DNA from: Pseudomonadota bacterium
Lineage (GTDB): Bacteria > Pseudomonadota > Alphaproteobacteria > Acetobacterales > Acetobacteraceae
Reading direction: 5' to 3'
Assembly: GCA_021808185.1 (NCBI GenBank)
Contig: JAKBCB010000090.1
Location: 1 to 10,574 of the forward strand
DNA length: 10,574 nucleotides
The notes under the pieces are model-generated. The model was not told the origin of the DNA, ran no database searches, and worked only from the letters and a program-made list of their open reading frames with translations. The translations under genes and the position numbers were made by a program. Numbering within the stretch: the stretch's first letter is position 1; each line of letters begins with the position of its first letter. Positions 1 to 7,612 of the stretch are shown in pieces.

Positions 1-571
1 CTGCGCCGAATTGGCGCCTGGGCGGGATGCACGGGCCGAGCCTTGGCTGTACCGGCGGCTGGCGCGCACGCTGGACCGGCGGCTGCTGGCCCTGCTCGCC
101 GCCCCGGGGGAGTTGCGCGCGGCGGGACCGTTCGCGCTGGAGCTTGCCGTCGGCAGCATCCTCTCGGCCGAGTTCCTGCGCTTCGACGCCGCCCTGCCGC
201 ATGGGCTGCGCGGGCGGGTGACGCTCGGGCTGGAGCCGGCCGACATGTTCGCCGACCTGGCGGCGTTCGTGTTCGCGCGGGATTTCGCGCGGGCACGCGG
301 CTACCGGCTGCTGCTGCGCCCGGCCGCCGGGACGTTGCTGCCGGCGCTGCCGGCGGCGCGGCTCGGCATGGATCTGGCCGAATTGCCGTGGTCGGAGGAG
401 ACGATGGCGCTGCCGACCGACCTGCTCGACGAGGAGGCGGAGCGGCTGGTGCTGGTCGGCGCCGACGGCGCCGAGGCCGTCGCCTGGGGCCGCGCCAACG
501 GCATCCGGCTGTTCGAAGGGCGGGCGGCGCCGGCGGGCGCGGCGACCGGGCTGGCGCTGGCGGTGCGATAA
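1..571 (+). CDS. C-terminal part of a degenerate EAL-like domain protein (5' end off the window)
   Basis: The frame is open from base 2 to the TAA at 569-571, giving about 189 residues, so the real start probably lies upstream. A TTG at 11 is the first possible start inside the window but has no convincing ribosome binding site. The protein is soluble-looking and alanine/leucine/arginine rich. Stretches such as LELAVGSILSAEFLRFD, a beta strand followed by MFADLAAFVFARDFARARGY, then LGMDLAEL, and the near-terminal GIRLFEGR resemble the second half of EAL (cyclic-di-GMP phosphodiesterase) folds as found in Rhodospirillales. The metal-binding DDFG-type motif expected after GYRLLL is absent; RPAAGTLLP stands there instead. 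If it is an EAL relative, it is therefore probably not catalytic and may act as a sensor or binding protein. Assignment to the family comes from recalled pattern only; the gene could equally be a lineage-specific hypothetical. It converges on the MFS gene, with four bases between the stops. Confidence 0.6.
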   Translation, partial: CAELAPGRDARAEPWLYRRLARTLDRRLLALLAAPGELRAAGPFALELAVGSILSAEFLRFDAALPHGLRGRVTLGLEPADMFADLAAFVFARDFARARGYRLLLRPAAGTLLPALPAARLGMDLAELPWSEETMALPTDLLDEEAERLVLVGADGAEAVAWGRANGIRLFEGRAAPAGAATGLALAVR

Positions 572-575
572 CGCC

Positions 576-2033
576 TCAGCCTGCCTCGGCCACGCGATGC
601 CCGCTCAGCTCCGCGCCGGCGTGGCGCGGCATCAACCATGACACCGGGCCGGCAAACAGCGCCACGACGCCAACGACGGTGAACGCGGTGGCGAAATCCG
701 ACACGATCGGCGCGCCCCGGCCGGCCAGGGCCATCGTCGCTTCCAGCGAGGCGGCACCCGCCGTCACCCCCATCGTCAGCGATACCTGTTGCAGCGTCGC
801 GTACAGGCTGGTCGCGGCACTCATGCGGGCGGGCGGAATGTCGGCGTAGGCGATGGTGTTGTAGGCGGTGAACTGAAGCGAGCGGAAAAACCCGCCGATC
901 AGCAGCACGGCGTAGATCGCGGCGAGTGGCCAGGCGGGGCGGAACGCGGCGCACAGGATCAGTGTCAGCGCGGACAGCACGCCGTTAACCAGCAGCGTGT
1001 CGCGAAAGCCGAACCAGCGCAGCGCCCAGGTGGTCGCGGGCTTCATGACGATGGCGCCGGCGGAACTGGCGATGCTGATGAAGCCGCTGCGCAGCGGCGA
1101 ATCGCCGAAGCCGAGTTGCAGCATCAGCGGCAGCAGGAACGGCGCGGCGCCGATGCCGACGCGGAACAGCGAGCCGCCGACCACCGAGACCATGAAGGTC
1201 GGGATGCGCATCAGCGACATGTCGATCAGCGGCGCGGGATGGTGGCGCGCATGGCGCACATACAGCGCCGCCGCCAGCAGCCCGGCCGCGAGCACACTGA
1301 GCGAGAGCCAGACCGGCACCACGCCGCGCGCCGTGGTCTCAAAGCCGAACATCATGCCGGCGAGCGCGACCCCGGACAGCGCCATGCCCAACCCGTCGAG
1401 CCGTGCCGCGCCGGGCTGGCGCACATCCGGGACGAACAGCGTGACCAGCACGACGCCGAGCACGCCGATCGGCAGGTTGATGCCGAAAATCCAGCGCCAG
1501 GACAGGTAGGTGACGAAAAACCCGCCGAGCGGCGGCCCCAGCACCGGCCCGAGCAGGGCGGGGGTGGAGAGCAGGGCCATCGCACCGACCAGTTCGTGCT
1601 TGGCCGCTGTGCGCAGCAGCACGAGCCGGCCGACCGGGACCATCATCGCCCCGCCCATGCCCTGCAGCACCCGCGCCGCGACCAGGAAGGCCAGCGAATC
1701 CGCCATACCGCACAGCAGCGAGCCAAGGGTAAAAATGCCGATGGCGGCGCGAAAGACGGTGCGCGCGCCGAACCGGTCGGCCATCCAGCCGCTCGCCGGG
1801 ATGAACACGGCCAGGCTGAGCAGATAGGAGGTCAGCGCCACATTCATGTGCACCGGGTCGGCACCGAACGCGTGCGCCATCGCCGGCAGCGCCGTCGCGA
1901 TCACGGTGCCATCGAGCGTCTGCATGAACAGCGCGCAGGCGACGATCAGCGCCGTCAACTGCGTGGCGCCGAGCCGCCGCCGCGGACCGGACGCTTCGGC
2001 GGCAGCGGGGGCGGAGTCCGGACGATCGATCAT
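576..2033 (-). CDS. MFS multidrug exporter, DHA2 (EmrB/QacA-like) family
   Basis: This is a 485-residue inner-membrane drug:proton antiporter. The start ATG (complement of 2031-2033) begins MIDRPDSAP, a soluble tail of about 22 residues before the first membrane helix. The reading frame stays open further upstream, but that stretch is arginine- and cysteine-rich and does not look like protein. Family signatures are clear: LDGTVIATALP in helix 1 (residues 40-50, with the DHA2 acidic residue Asp41), motif A GWMADRFGARTVF (82-94), the RVLQGMGGAMMVP stretch (121-133), the antiporter motif C LGPVLGPPLGG (161-171), and WRWIFGINLPIG (179-190). Hydrophobic segments continue to the C-terminus and are consistent with the 14 helices usual for DHA2. 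No EmrA-type membrane-fusion partner and no dedicated TetR or MarR regulator lies next to it. It is last in the minus-strand group, 103 bases after qor. The substrate cannot be read from the sequence. Confidence 0.92.
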   Translation of the reverse strand: MIDRPDSAPAAAEASGPRRRLGATQLTALIVACALFMQTLDGTVIATALPAMAHAFGADPVHMNVALTSYLLSLAVFIPASGWMADRFGARTVFRAAIGIFTLGSLLCGMADSLAFLVAARVLQGMGGAMMVPVGRLVLLRTAAKHELVGAMALLSTPALLGPVLGPPLGGFFVTYLSWRWIFGINLPIGVLGVVLVTLFVPDVRQPGAARLDGLGMALSGVALAGMMFGFETTARGVVPVWLSLSVLAAGLLAAALYVRHARHHPAPLIDMSLMRIPTFMVSVVGGSLFRVGIGAAPFLLPLMLQLGFGDSPLRSGFISIASSAGAIVMKPATTWALRWFGFRDTLLVNGVLSALTLILCAAFRPAWPLAAIYAVLLIGGFFRSLQFTAYNTIAYADIPPARMSAATSLYATLQQVSLTMGVTAGAASLEATMALAGRGAPIVSDFATAFTVVGVVALFAGPVSWLMPRHAGAELSGHRVAEAG

Positions 2034-2136
2034 CGACGGCAGTCTCGCGCGCTCACCGGCCGCCGCATAGCCGCGCGGCGCCGGTACTCGGAAAGCTGAA
2101 GCCCGGCCGATGCAGGGCAGAGCCGCGCCGGCCGCG

Positions 2137-3108
2137 TCAGGGCAGCAGAACGGTGCTGCCGGTGGTCTGCCGCGCCTCCAGCGCCCGATGCGCGTCGGCC
2201 GCGGCACTGAGCGGGAAGGTCTGGTTGACGCGGATGCGCACCACGCCCTTCTGCACCACATCGAACAAGTCGGTGGCCGCCCAGTTCAGGTCGGAATGCT
2301 TGGCGAGGTAGGTCGCAAGGCTCGGGCGGGTGAGGAACAGGCTTCCCTTGGCGCCGAGCAGGCCGACATCGACGGCCCCGACCGGACCCGAGGCGTTGCC
2401 GTAGCTGACCATCATGCCAAGCGGGGCGAGACAGTCGAGGCTCGCCATGAACGTGTCCTTGCCGACGCTGTCATACACCACGGGCACCATCGCGCCGCCC
2501 GTGATCCGCTTGACCTCGGCGGGAAGATCGGCGTGGCCGACGATGACGTGCGCGGCGCCGTGGGCGCGGGCGAGTTCGGCCTTCTGCGGGGTGGAAACGA
2601 CGCCGATCACGGTGGCGCCGAGATGCCTGGCCCACTGGCAGAGGATCAATCCCACGCCGCCGGCCGCGGCATGCACCAGGATGGTTTCGCCCGGCTGCAC
2701 CTTGTACGTGCGACGCAGAAGGTATTGCGCCGTCATGCCTTGCAGCATCATCGCCGCGGCGGTGTTGAAGTCGATGCCGTCGGGCAGGCGCACCAGACGG
2801 TCGGCGGCAATCACGCGGTCAGTGGCATAGGCGCCGATCGGGGCGGAGGCGTAGGCCACGCGGTCGCCGACCGCGACCTCCGTCACGCCGTCGCCGACGG
2901 CGGTGACGGTGCCGGAGGCCTCCATGCCGATCGTGGCGGGCAGCGCGGTTTTGTACAGGCCGGTGCGGAAATACACGTCGATGTAGTTCAGGCCGACAGC
3001 GGCATGGTGTACCAGCGCCTCGCCGGGGCCGGGCTCCGGCGTCGGCACGTCCTCCCAGTGCAGCACTTCGGGGCCGCCATGGGCGTGGATGCGGATGGCC
3101 TTCGTCAT
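2137..3108 (-). CDS. qor: NADPH:quinone oxidoreductase (zeta-crystallin-like, medium-chain dehydrogenase superfamily)
   Basis: This is a 323-residue cytosolic enzyme that uses NADPH to reduce quinones and related electrophiles. The ATG at 3106-3108 (complement) was chosen because it begins MTKAIRIHAHGGPEVL, the usual start of the family, and is preceded by GGAA five bases upstream. An in-frame ATG 14 codons earlier adds an unrelated tail. The GroES-like catalytic domain carries GLNYIDVYFRTGLY (residues 39-52) and IGMEASGTV (60-68). The Rossmann domain has the nucleotide-binding AAAGGVG (147-153), followed by LILCQWARHLGATVIG. The later VVYDSVGKDTF, SLDCLAPLGMMVSYGN and GSLFLTRPSL stretches match the E. 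coli QorA type closely. There are no zinc-ligand clusters, as expected for this non-zinc branch. It sits 68 bases after ogt on the same strand. Confidence 0.93.
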   Translation of the reverse strand: MTKAIRIHAHGGPEVLHWEDVPTPEPGPGEALVHHAAVGLNYIDVYFRTGLYKTALPATIGMEASGTVTAVGDGVTEVAVGDRVAYASAPIGAYATDRVIAADRLVRLPDGIDFNTAAAMMLQGMTAQYLLRRTYKVQPGETILVHAAAGGVGLILCQWARHLGATVIGVVSTPQKAELARAHGAAHVIVGHADLPAEVKRITGGAMVPVVYDSVGKDTFMASLDCLAPLGMMVSYGNASGPVGAVDVGLLGAKGSLFLTRPSLATYLAKHSDLNWAATDLFDVVQKGVVRIRVNQTFPLSAAADAHRALEARQTTGSTVLLP

Positions 3109-3133
3109 GGTCGTTCCATCATGTTGGGCAGGA

Positions 3134-3151
3134 CATGCCAAACGGGGCATG
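3134..3151. other. Inverted repeat between qor and ogt
   Basis: CATGCC (3134-3139) and GGCATG (3146-3151) form a six-base dyad around AAACGG in the 68-base gap between ogt and qor. It is about 25 bases upstream of the qor start. It could be a small operator or hairpin; no T tract follows on the minus strand. Confidence 0.25.
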
Positions 3152-3176
3152 CCGCTGTGCTGTGGTGGCGCGTTGC

Positions 3177-3650
3177 TCAGCCGGACGCATGGCCAGACAT
3201 GCGCTCCCGCGCCCGGGTTTCCAGGTCGAGCAGAGCGCGCTTGGTATCAAGTCCGTCGCCGCCCGAATAGCCGCCGAGACTGCCACTGGCGACCACGCGG
3301 TGGCAGGGGATCAGGATGGGGATCGGGTTATGGGCGTTCGCCCCGCCGACCGAGCGCGCGCTGCCGCCCGCCGCGCGCGCGATGTCGGCGTAGGTGCGAA
3401 CGGCACCGAAGGGGATCTCGCGCAGCGCCGCCCAGACGCGCTGGCGGTATGCGGTGCCGGCCGGAGCGAGCGGCAGGTCGAAGCTGACCGCCTCGGCGTC
3501 GAAATAGGCGTGCAACTGCGCACGGGCGCGCAGCAGCAGCGGGGTTTCGCTCTGGTCACGGCCCCAGCCCCAGTCGAGGGCCACGATCCGCCCGGCTTCC
3601 TCCGAGACGGTCAGATCGCCGACTGGGCTATGCAAGGACAACTGGGGCAC
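3177..3650 (-). CDS. ogt: Methylated-DNA--protein-cysteine methyltransferase (O6-alkylguanine-DNA alkyltransferase)
   Basis: This 157-residue suicide DNA-repair protein transfers the alkyl group from O6-alkylguanine (and O4-alkylthymine) to its own cysteine. The active-site motif IPCHRVV is at residues 114-120, with the acceptor Cys116. It is preceded by ARSVGGANAHNPIPIL (98-113), which holds the arginine thought to flip the base (Arg99) and the helix-turn-helix recognition helix. The YRQRVWAALREIPFG stretch (68-82) and the short N-terminal domain are typical. The start is GTG (complement of 3648-3650), giving MPQLSLHSPVGDLTV, which fits the family N-terminus. No strong Shine-Dalgarno sequence precedes it. 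There is no Ada-type regulatory domain, so this is the Ogt form and is probably not autoregulated by alkylation. It lies 84 bases after the DUF255 gene and 68 bases before qor. Confidence 0.93.
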   Translation of the reverse strand: MPQLSLHSPVGDLTVSEEAGRIVALDWGWGRDQSETPLLLRARAQLHAYFDAEAVSFDLPLAPAGTAYRQRVWAALREIPFGAVRTYADIARAAGGSARSVGGANAHNPIPILIPCHRVVASGSLGGYSGGDGLDTKRALLDLETRARERMSGHASG

Positions 3651-3673
3651 GCGGGCTGGTCCGGGTTGCGGTT

Positions 3674-3696
3674 GCGGCCGGCCGCCGTCCGGCCGG
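3674..3696. other. GC-rich inverted repeat between ogt and the DUF255 gene
   Basis: CGGCCGG (3675-3681) pairs with CCGGCCG (3689-3695) around a seven-base loop. The left arm is also part of the 12-base palindrome GCGGCCGGCCGC (3674-3685). It lies in the 84-base gap upstream of ogt and could be an operator, an attenuating hairpin or chance. Confidence 0.25.
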
Positions 3697-3713
3697 TCGC
3701 GTGGGGGGAATGG

Positions 3714-3734
3714 CAGCCCCGTCGGGCCGGGCTG
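3714..3734 (-). terminator. Weak stem-loop directly after the DUF255 stop
   Basis: CAGCCC (3714-3719) pairs with GGGCTG (3729-3734), a six-base stem with a nine-base loop. On the minus strand it begins immediately after the TGA at 3735-3737. No real T tract follows (CCATTCCCCCC), so it could be a poor intrinsic terminator, an mRNA-stabilising hairpin, or chance in GC-rich DNA. Confidence 0.25.
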
Positions 3735-5786
<2,052 letters not shown>

Positions 5787-5791
5787 CGGCG

Positions 5792-5796
5792 TCCTT
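5792..5796 (-). promoter_or_regulatory. Ribosome binding site of the DUF255 gene
   Basis: TCCTT on the plus strand reads AAGGA on the minus strand, five bases before the ATG at 5784-5786. It fixes the start of the DUF255 protein. Confidence 0.65.
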
Positions 5797-5916
5797 GTAT
5801 TCGAGGGGCGCTTCCGAGATAGGAACGCGGCTGGGCGACCGCGAGGCCGGCGCCAGATGTATGTTTAATGATTTTTCGACGCCGAACAATATTGGCCCGG
5901 ATCGGGCGTCGTGACG

Positions 5917-5920
5917 AGGA
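5917..5920 (+). promoter_or_regulatory. Ribosome binding site deciding the ferredoxin start
   Basis: AGGA within GACGAGGAAGACC lies five bases before the ATG at 5926. It lies downstream of the alternative GTG at 5911 and so cannot serve that codon, which favours the ATG start. Confidence 0.6.
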
Positions 5921-5925
5921 AGACC

Positions 5926-6264
5926 ATGCCCCGCCTGCCGGACGACGCCAACCTGTTCTTCGACGTGCACGTCTTCGTCTGCTGCAACCGCCGGCCGGAC
6001 GGGCATGCGCGCGGGTCTTGCGCGGCCAAGGGATCCGAGCGGTTGCGCGACTATATGAAGGCGCGGGCGAAGGAGCTTGGCATTGCGCGCATGCGCGTCA
6101 ATTCGGCTGGCTGCCTCGATCGCTGCGAACTGGGACCATGCGCGGTGATCTATCCGGAGGGCGTCTGGTACCGGCTGGACACGACGGCGGATGTCGATGC
6201 GGTGTTGGAGCGGCACGTGATCGCGGGCGGGCGGGCCACGGACCTGCTGCTGCCGGAGGAGTAG
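5926..6264 (+). CDS. Thioredoxin-like [2Fe-2S] ferredoxin
   Basis: This 112-residue small electron carrier belongs to the thioredoxin-like [2Fe-2S] family (Aquifex Fd1, Azotobacter FeSI/Shethna I, and the NuoE C-terminal domain). The ATG at 5926 was preferred over an in-frame GTG at 5911 because AGGA (5917-5920) is spaced five bases before it. Expected cluster ligands are Cys19 (in FDVHVFVCC), Cys32 (GSC), Cys63 and Cys67 (AGCLDRC), with spacing of 13, 31 and 4 residues, close to that of characterised members. Two extra cysteines, Cys20 and Cys72 (GPC), sit next to ligand positions. GPCAVIYPEGVWYRL (70-84) is the conserved strand and turn after the cluster. It is the first gene of the plus-strand operon, only six bases before mnmE, so co-expression with the tRNA-modification genes is likely. 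The redox partner is unknown. Confidence 0.9.
   Translation: MPRLPDDANLFFDVHVFVCCNRRPDGHARGSCAAKGSERLRDYMKARAKELGIARMRVNSAGCLDRCELGPCAVIYPEGVWYRLDTTADVDAVLERHVIAGGRATDLLLPEE
6255..6260 (+). promoter_or_regulatory. Ribosome binding site of mnmE, embedded in the ferredoxin gene
   Basis: GGAGGA lies ten bases before the GTG start of mnmE and encodes the last glutamates of the ferredoxin. This suggests that translation of the two genes is linked. Confidence 0.6.
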
Positions 6265-6270
6265 CACGGC

Positions 6271-7572
6271 GTGCAGGGCGCCACCGATACGATCTTCGCG
6301 GTCGCCTCCGGCGCGGGGCAGGCGGCGGTGACAGTGCTGCGGCTGAGCGGGCCGGCGAGCGGCGGGTTGTTGGACCAGCTGTGCCATCGCCGCCCCGCGC
6401 CGCGCGCCGCCACGGTGCGGACACTGCGCGCGGCGGATGGCGAGGTGCTGGACCGGGCGCTGGTGCTCTGGCTGCCCGGGCCGGGCAGCTACACCGGCGA
6501 GGACTCCGCCGAGCTGCACTTGCATGGCGGGCGAGCCGTGCTCGACGGCGTCACCGATGCCCTGGTGGAGGGCGGGGCGCGGCCCGCCGAGCCGGGAGAG
6601 TTCACGCGGCGAGCATTTCTCCATGGACGGATGGACCTGCTCGAAGCCGAGGCGGTGGCCGATCTGGTATCCGCCGAGACCGCCGCGCAGCGCCAGCAGG
6701 CATTGCGCCAACTCGGGGGGGCGCTGGGGTCGCTCTATCGCGGCTGGACCGAGCGGCTGACCCGTCTGGTGGCGCAGCAAGAGGCGCTGATCGATTTTCC
6801 CGACGAGGATCTGCCGCCGGAAACCGAGGCGGCGACGCTGCGCGACATGGCCGCCATCCGAGGCGAGATCACGGCGCACCTGAATGATGGCCGCCGCGGC
6901 GAGCGCCTGCGCGAGGGGCTGGTGATCGCCGTGACGGGGCCGCCCAATGTGGGGAAATCCACGCTGATCAATGCGCTGGCCGGGCGCGAGGTCGCCATCG
7001 TCTCGCCCCATGCGGGAACCACGCGGGATGTGCTGGAGGCCCGGATCGTGCTTGGTGGCGTGCCGGTGACGCTGCTGGACACCGCCGGGCTGCGCGAGAC
7101 GGCCGATCCCATCGAAGCGGAAGGGGTGCGTCGGGCGCGGGCGCGCGCGGCGGCGGCGGATTTTTTGATCGTCGTTCGCGACAGCAACGATGTTGCCGAG
7201 GTCGCGCGGCCGGATGGGGCGGGTATGCTGACCGTGGCCAACAAGGCCGATCTCGGGGTGGACCCAGGGGACGCACAGATCGTCGTCAGCGCGCTGACCG
7301 GAGCCGGGATGTCGGCGTTGCGAGAGAGATTGGCCGGCGAGGCGCGACGCCTGGCCGATGCCGCCGGCCCGCCGGCAGGCACCTGCACACGCCATCGCGC
7401 AGGGCTGGCGGACGCCGCCTCGTGGCTCGGACACGCCGAGGCCGCCGGGTTGCCGGAATTGCGCGGCGAGGCGCTACGGGTTGCGTTGCGCGGCATCGGG
7501 CGCGTCACCGGCCGCGTCGGTACCGAAGATGTGTTGGACGCGGTGTTCAGCCAGTTCTGCATCGGAAAATAG
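6271..7572 (+). CDS. mnmE: tRNA modification GTPase MnmE
   Basis: This 433-residue G protein works with MnmG to install (carboxymethyl)aminomethyl at C5 of the wobble uridine U34 in several tRNAs, using methylene-tetrahydrofolate and GTP. The start is GTG at 6271, with GGAGGA at 6255-6260 inside the end of the ferredoxin gene. The N-terminal folate-binding domain has DTIFAVASGAGQAAVTVLRLSGP (residues 6-28) and SYTGEDSAELHLHGG (73-87), then PGEFTRRAFLHGRMDLLEAEA (108-128) leads into the helical domain. The GTPase domain carries G1 GPPNVGKS (223-230), G2 GTTRD (249-253), G3 DTAG (270-273) and G4 NKAD (324-327). The C-terminus is the invariant FCIGK, with the catalytic cysteine at 430. It is slightly shorter than the E. 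coli protein, with no key motif missing. mnmG follows after 40 bases. Confidence 0.97.
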   Translation: MQGATDTIFAVASGAGQAAVTVLRLSGPASGGLLDQLCHRRPAPRAATVRTLRAADGEVLDRALVLWLPGPGSYTGEDSAELHLHGGRAVLDGVTDALVEGGARPAEPGEFTRRAFLHGRMDLLEAEAVADLVSAETAAQRQQALRQLGGALGSLYRGWTERLTRLVAQQEALIDFPDEDLPPETEAATLRDMAAIRGEITAHLNDGRRGERLREGLVIAVTGPPNVGKSTLINALAGREVAIVSPHAGTTRDVLEARIVLGGVPVTLLDTAGLRETADPIEAEGVRRARARAAAADFLIVVRDSNDVAEVARPDGAGMLTVANKADLGVDPGDAQIVVSALTGAGMSALRERLAGEARRLADAAGPPAGTCTRHRAGLADAASWLGHAEAAGLPELRGEALRVALRGIGRVTGRVGTEDVLDAVFSQFCIGK

Positions 7573-7600
7573 CGGCCGGCCGGGCTATGTTGCCCCGCCA

Positions 7601-7605
7601 GGGAG
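7601..7605 (+). promoter_or_regulatory. Ribosome binding site of mnmG
   Basis: GGGAG lies seven bases before the ATG at 7613. It supports that start over earlier in-frame codons that lie inside mnmE. Confidence 0.6.
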
Positions 7606-7612
7606 TAAGGCG

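Larger units (their letters stand above)
5787..5925. promoter_or_regulatory. Divergent intergenic region, probable promoters of both gene groups
   Basis: These 139 bases separate the divergently transcribed DUF255 and ferredoxin genes. An AT-rich island at about 5857-5894 stands out from the GC-rich surroundings. It includes ATGTATGTTTAATGATTTTT and the palindrome CAATATTG (5887-5894). No -35/-10 pair close to the sigma-70 consensus could be fixed with confidence on either strand. A long leading operon with short internal gaps implies that its main promoter lies here. Confidence 0.45.

Noticed and set aside
2034..2136. Terminator or promoter in the qor-MFS gap
   Set aside because: Only a short GCCGCGCGGC palindrome (2070-2079) was found, with no T tract and no recognisable promoter.
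2034..2261. N-terminal extension of the MFS exporter to an upstream in-frame start
   Set aside because: The extra 76 residues are rich in Arg, Cys and Pro, are unlike any transporter N-terminus, and would run into the 3' end of qor.
5787..5925. Replication origin near the par genes
   Set aside because: No DnaA box of the TTATNCACA type and no repeated motif is present here or elsewhere in the window. The AT-rich stretch is too short to support an origin call.
5960..5980. GACGTGCACGTC palindrome inside the ferredoxin gene
   Set aside because: It lies within well-conserved coding sequence (FDVHVF), matches no known site I can name, and can be explained by codon choice.
6214..6219. CACGTG core as a possible second parS site
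   Set aside because: The flanks (CGG and ATC) do not match the GTTT/AAAC arms of parS, and a six-base palindrome is common by chance.
6715..6721. Run of seven G residues in mnmE as a slippage or phase-variation site
   Set aside because: The frame is intact on both sides and encodes a normal MnmE. A seven-base G run is not unusual at this base composition, and the gene is a housekeeping one.
7358..7612. N-terminal extension of MnmG into mnmE
   Set aside because: The FAD-binding N-terminus begins directly after the ATG at 7613, which has a good ribosome binding site. The upstream part only re-reads mnmE in another frame.
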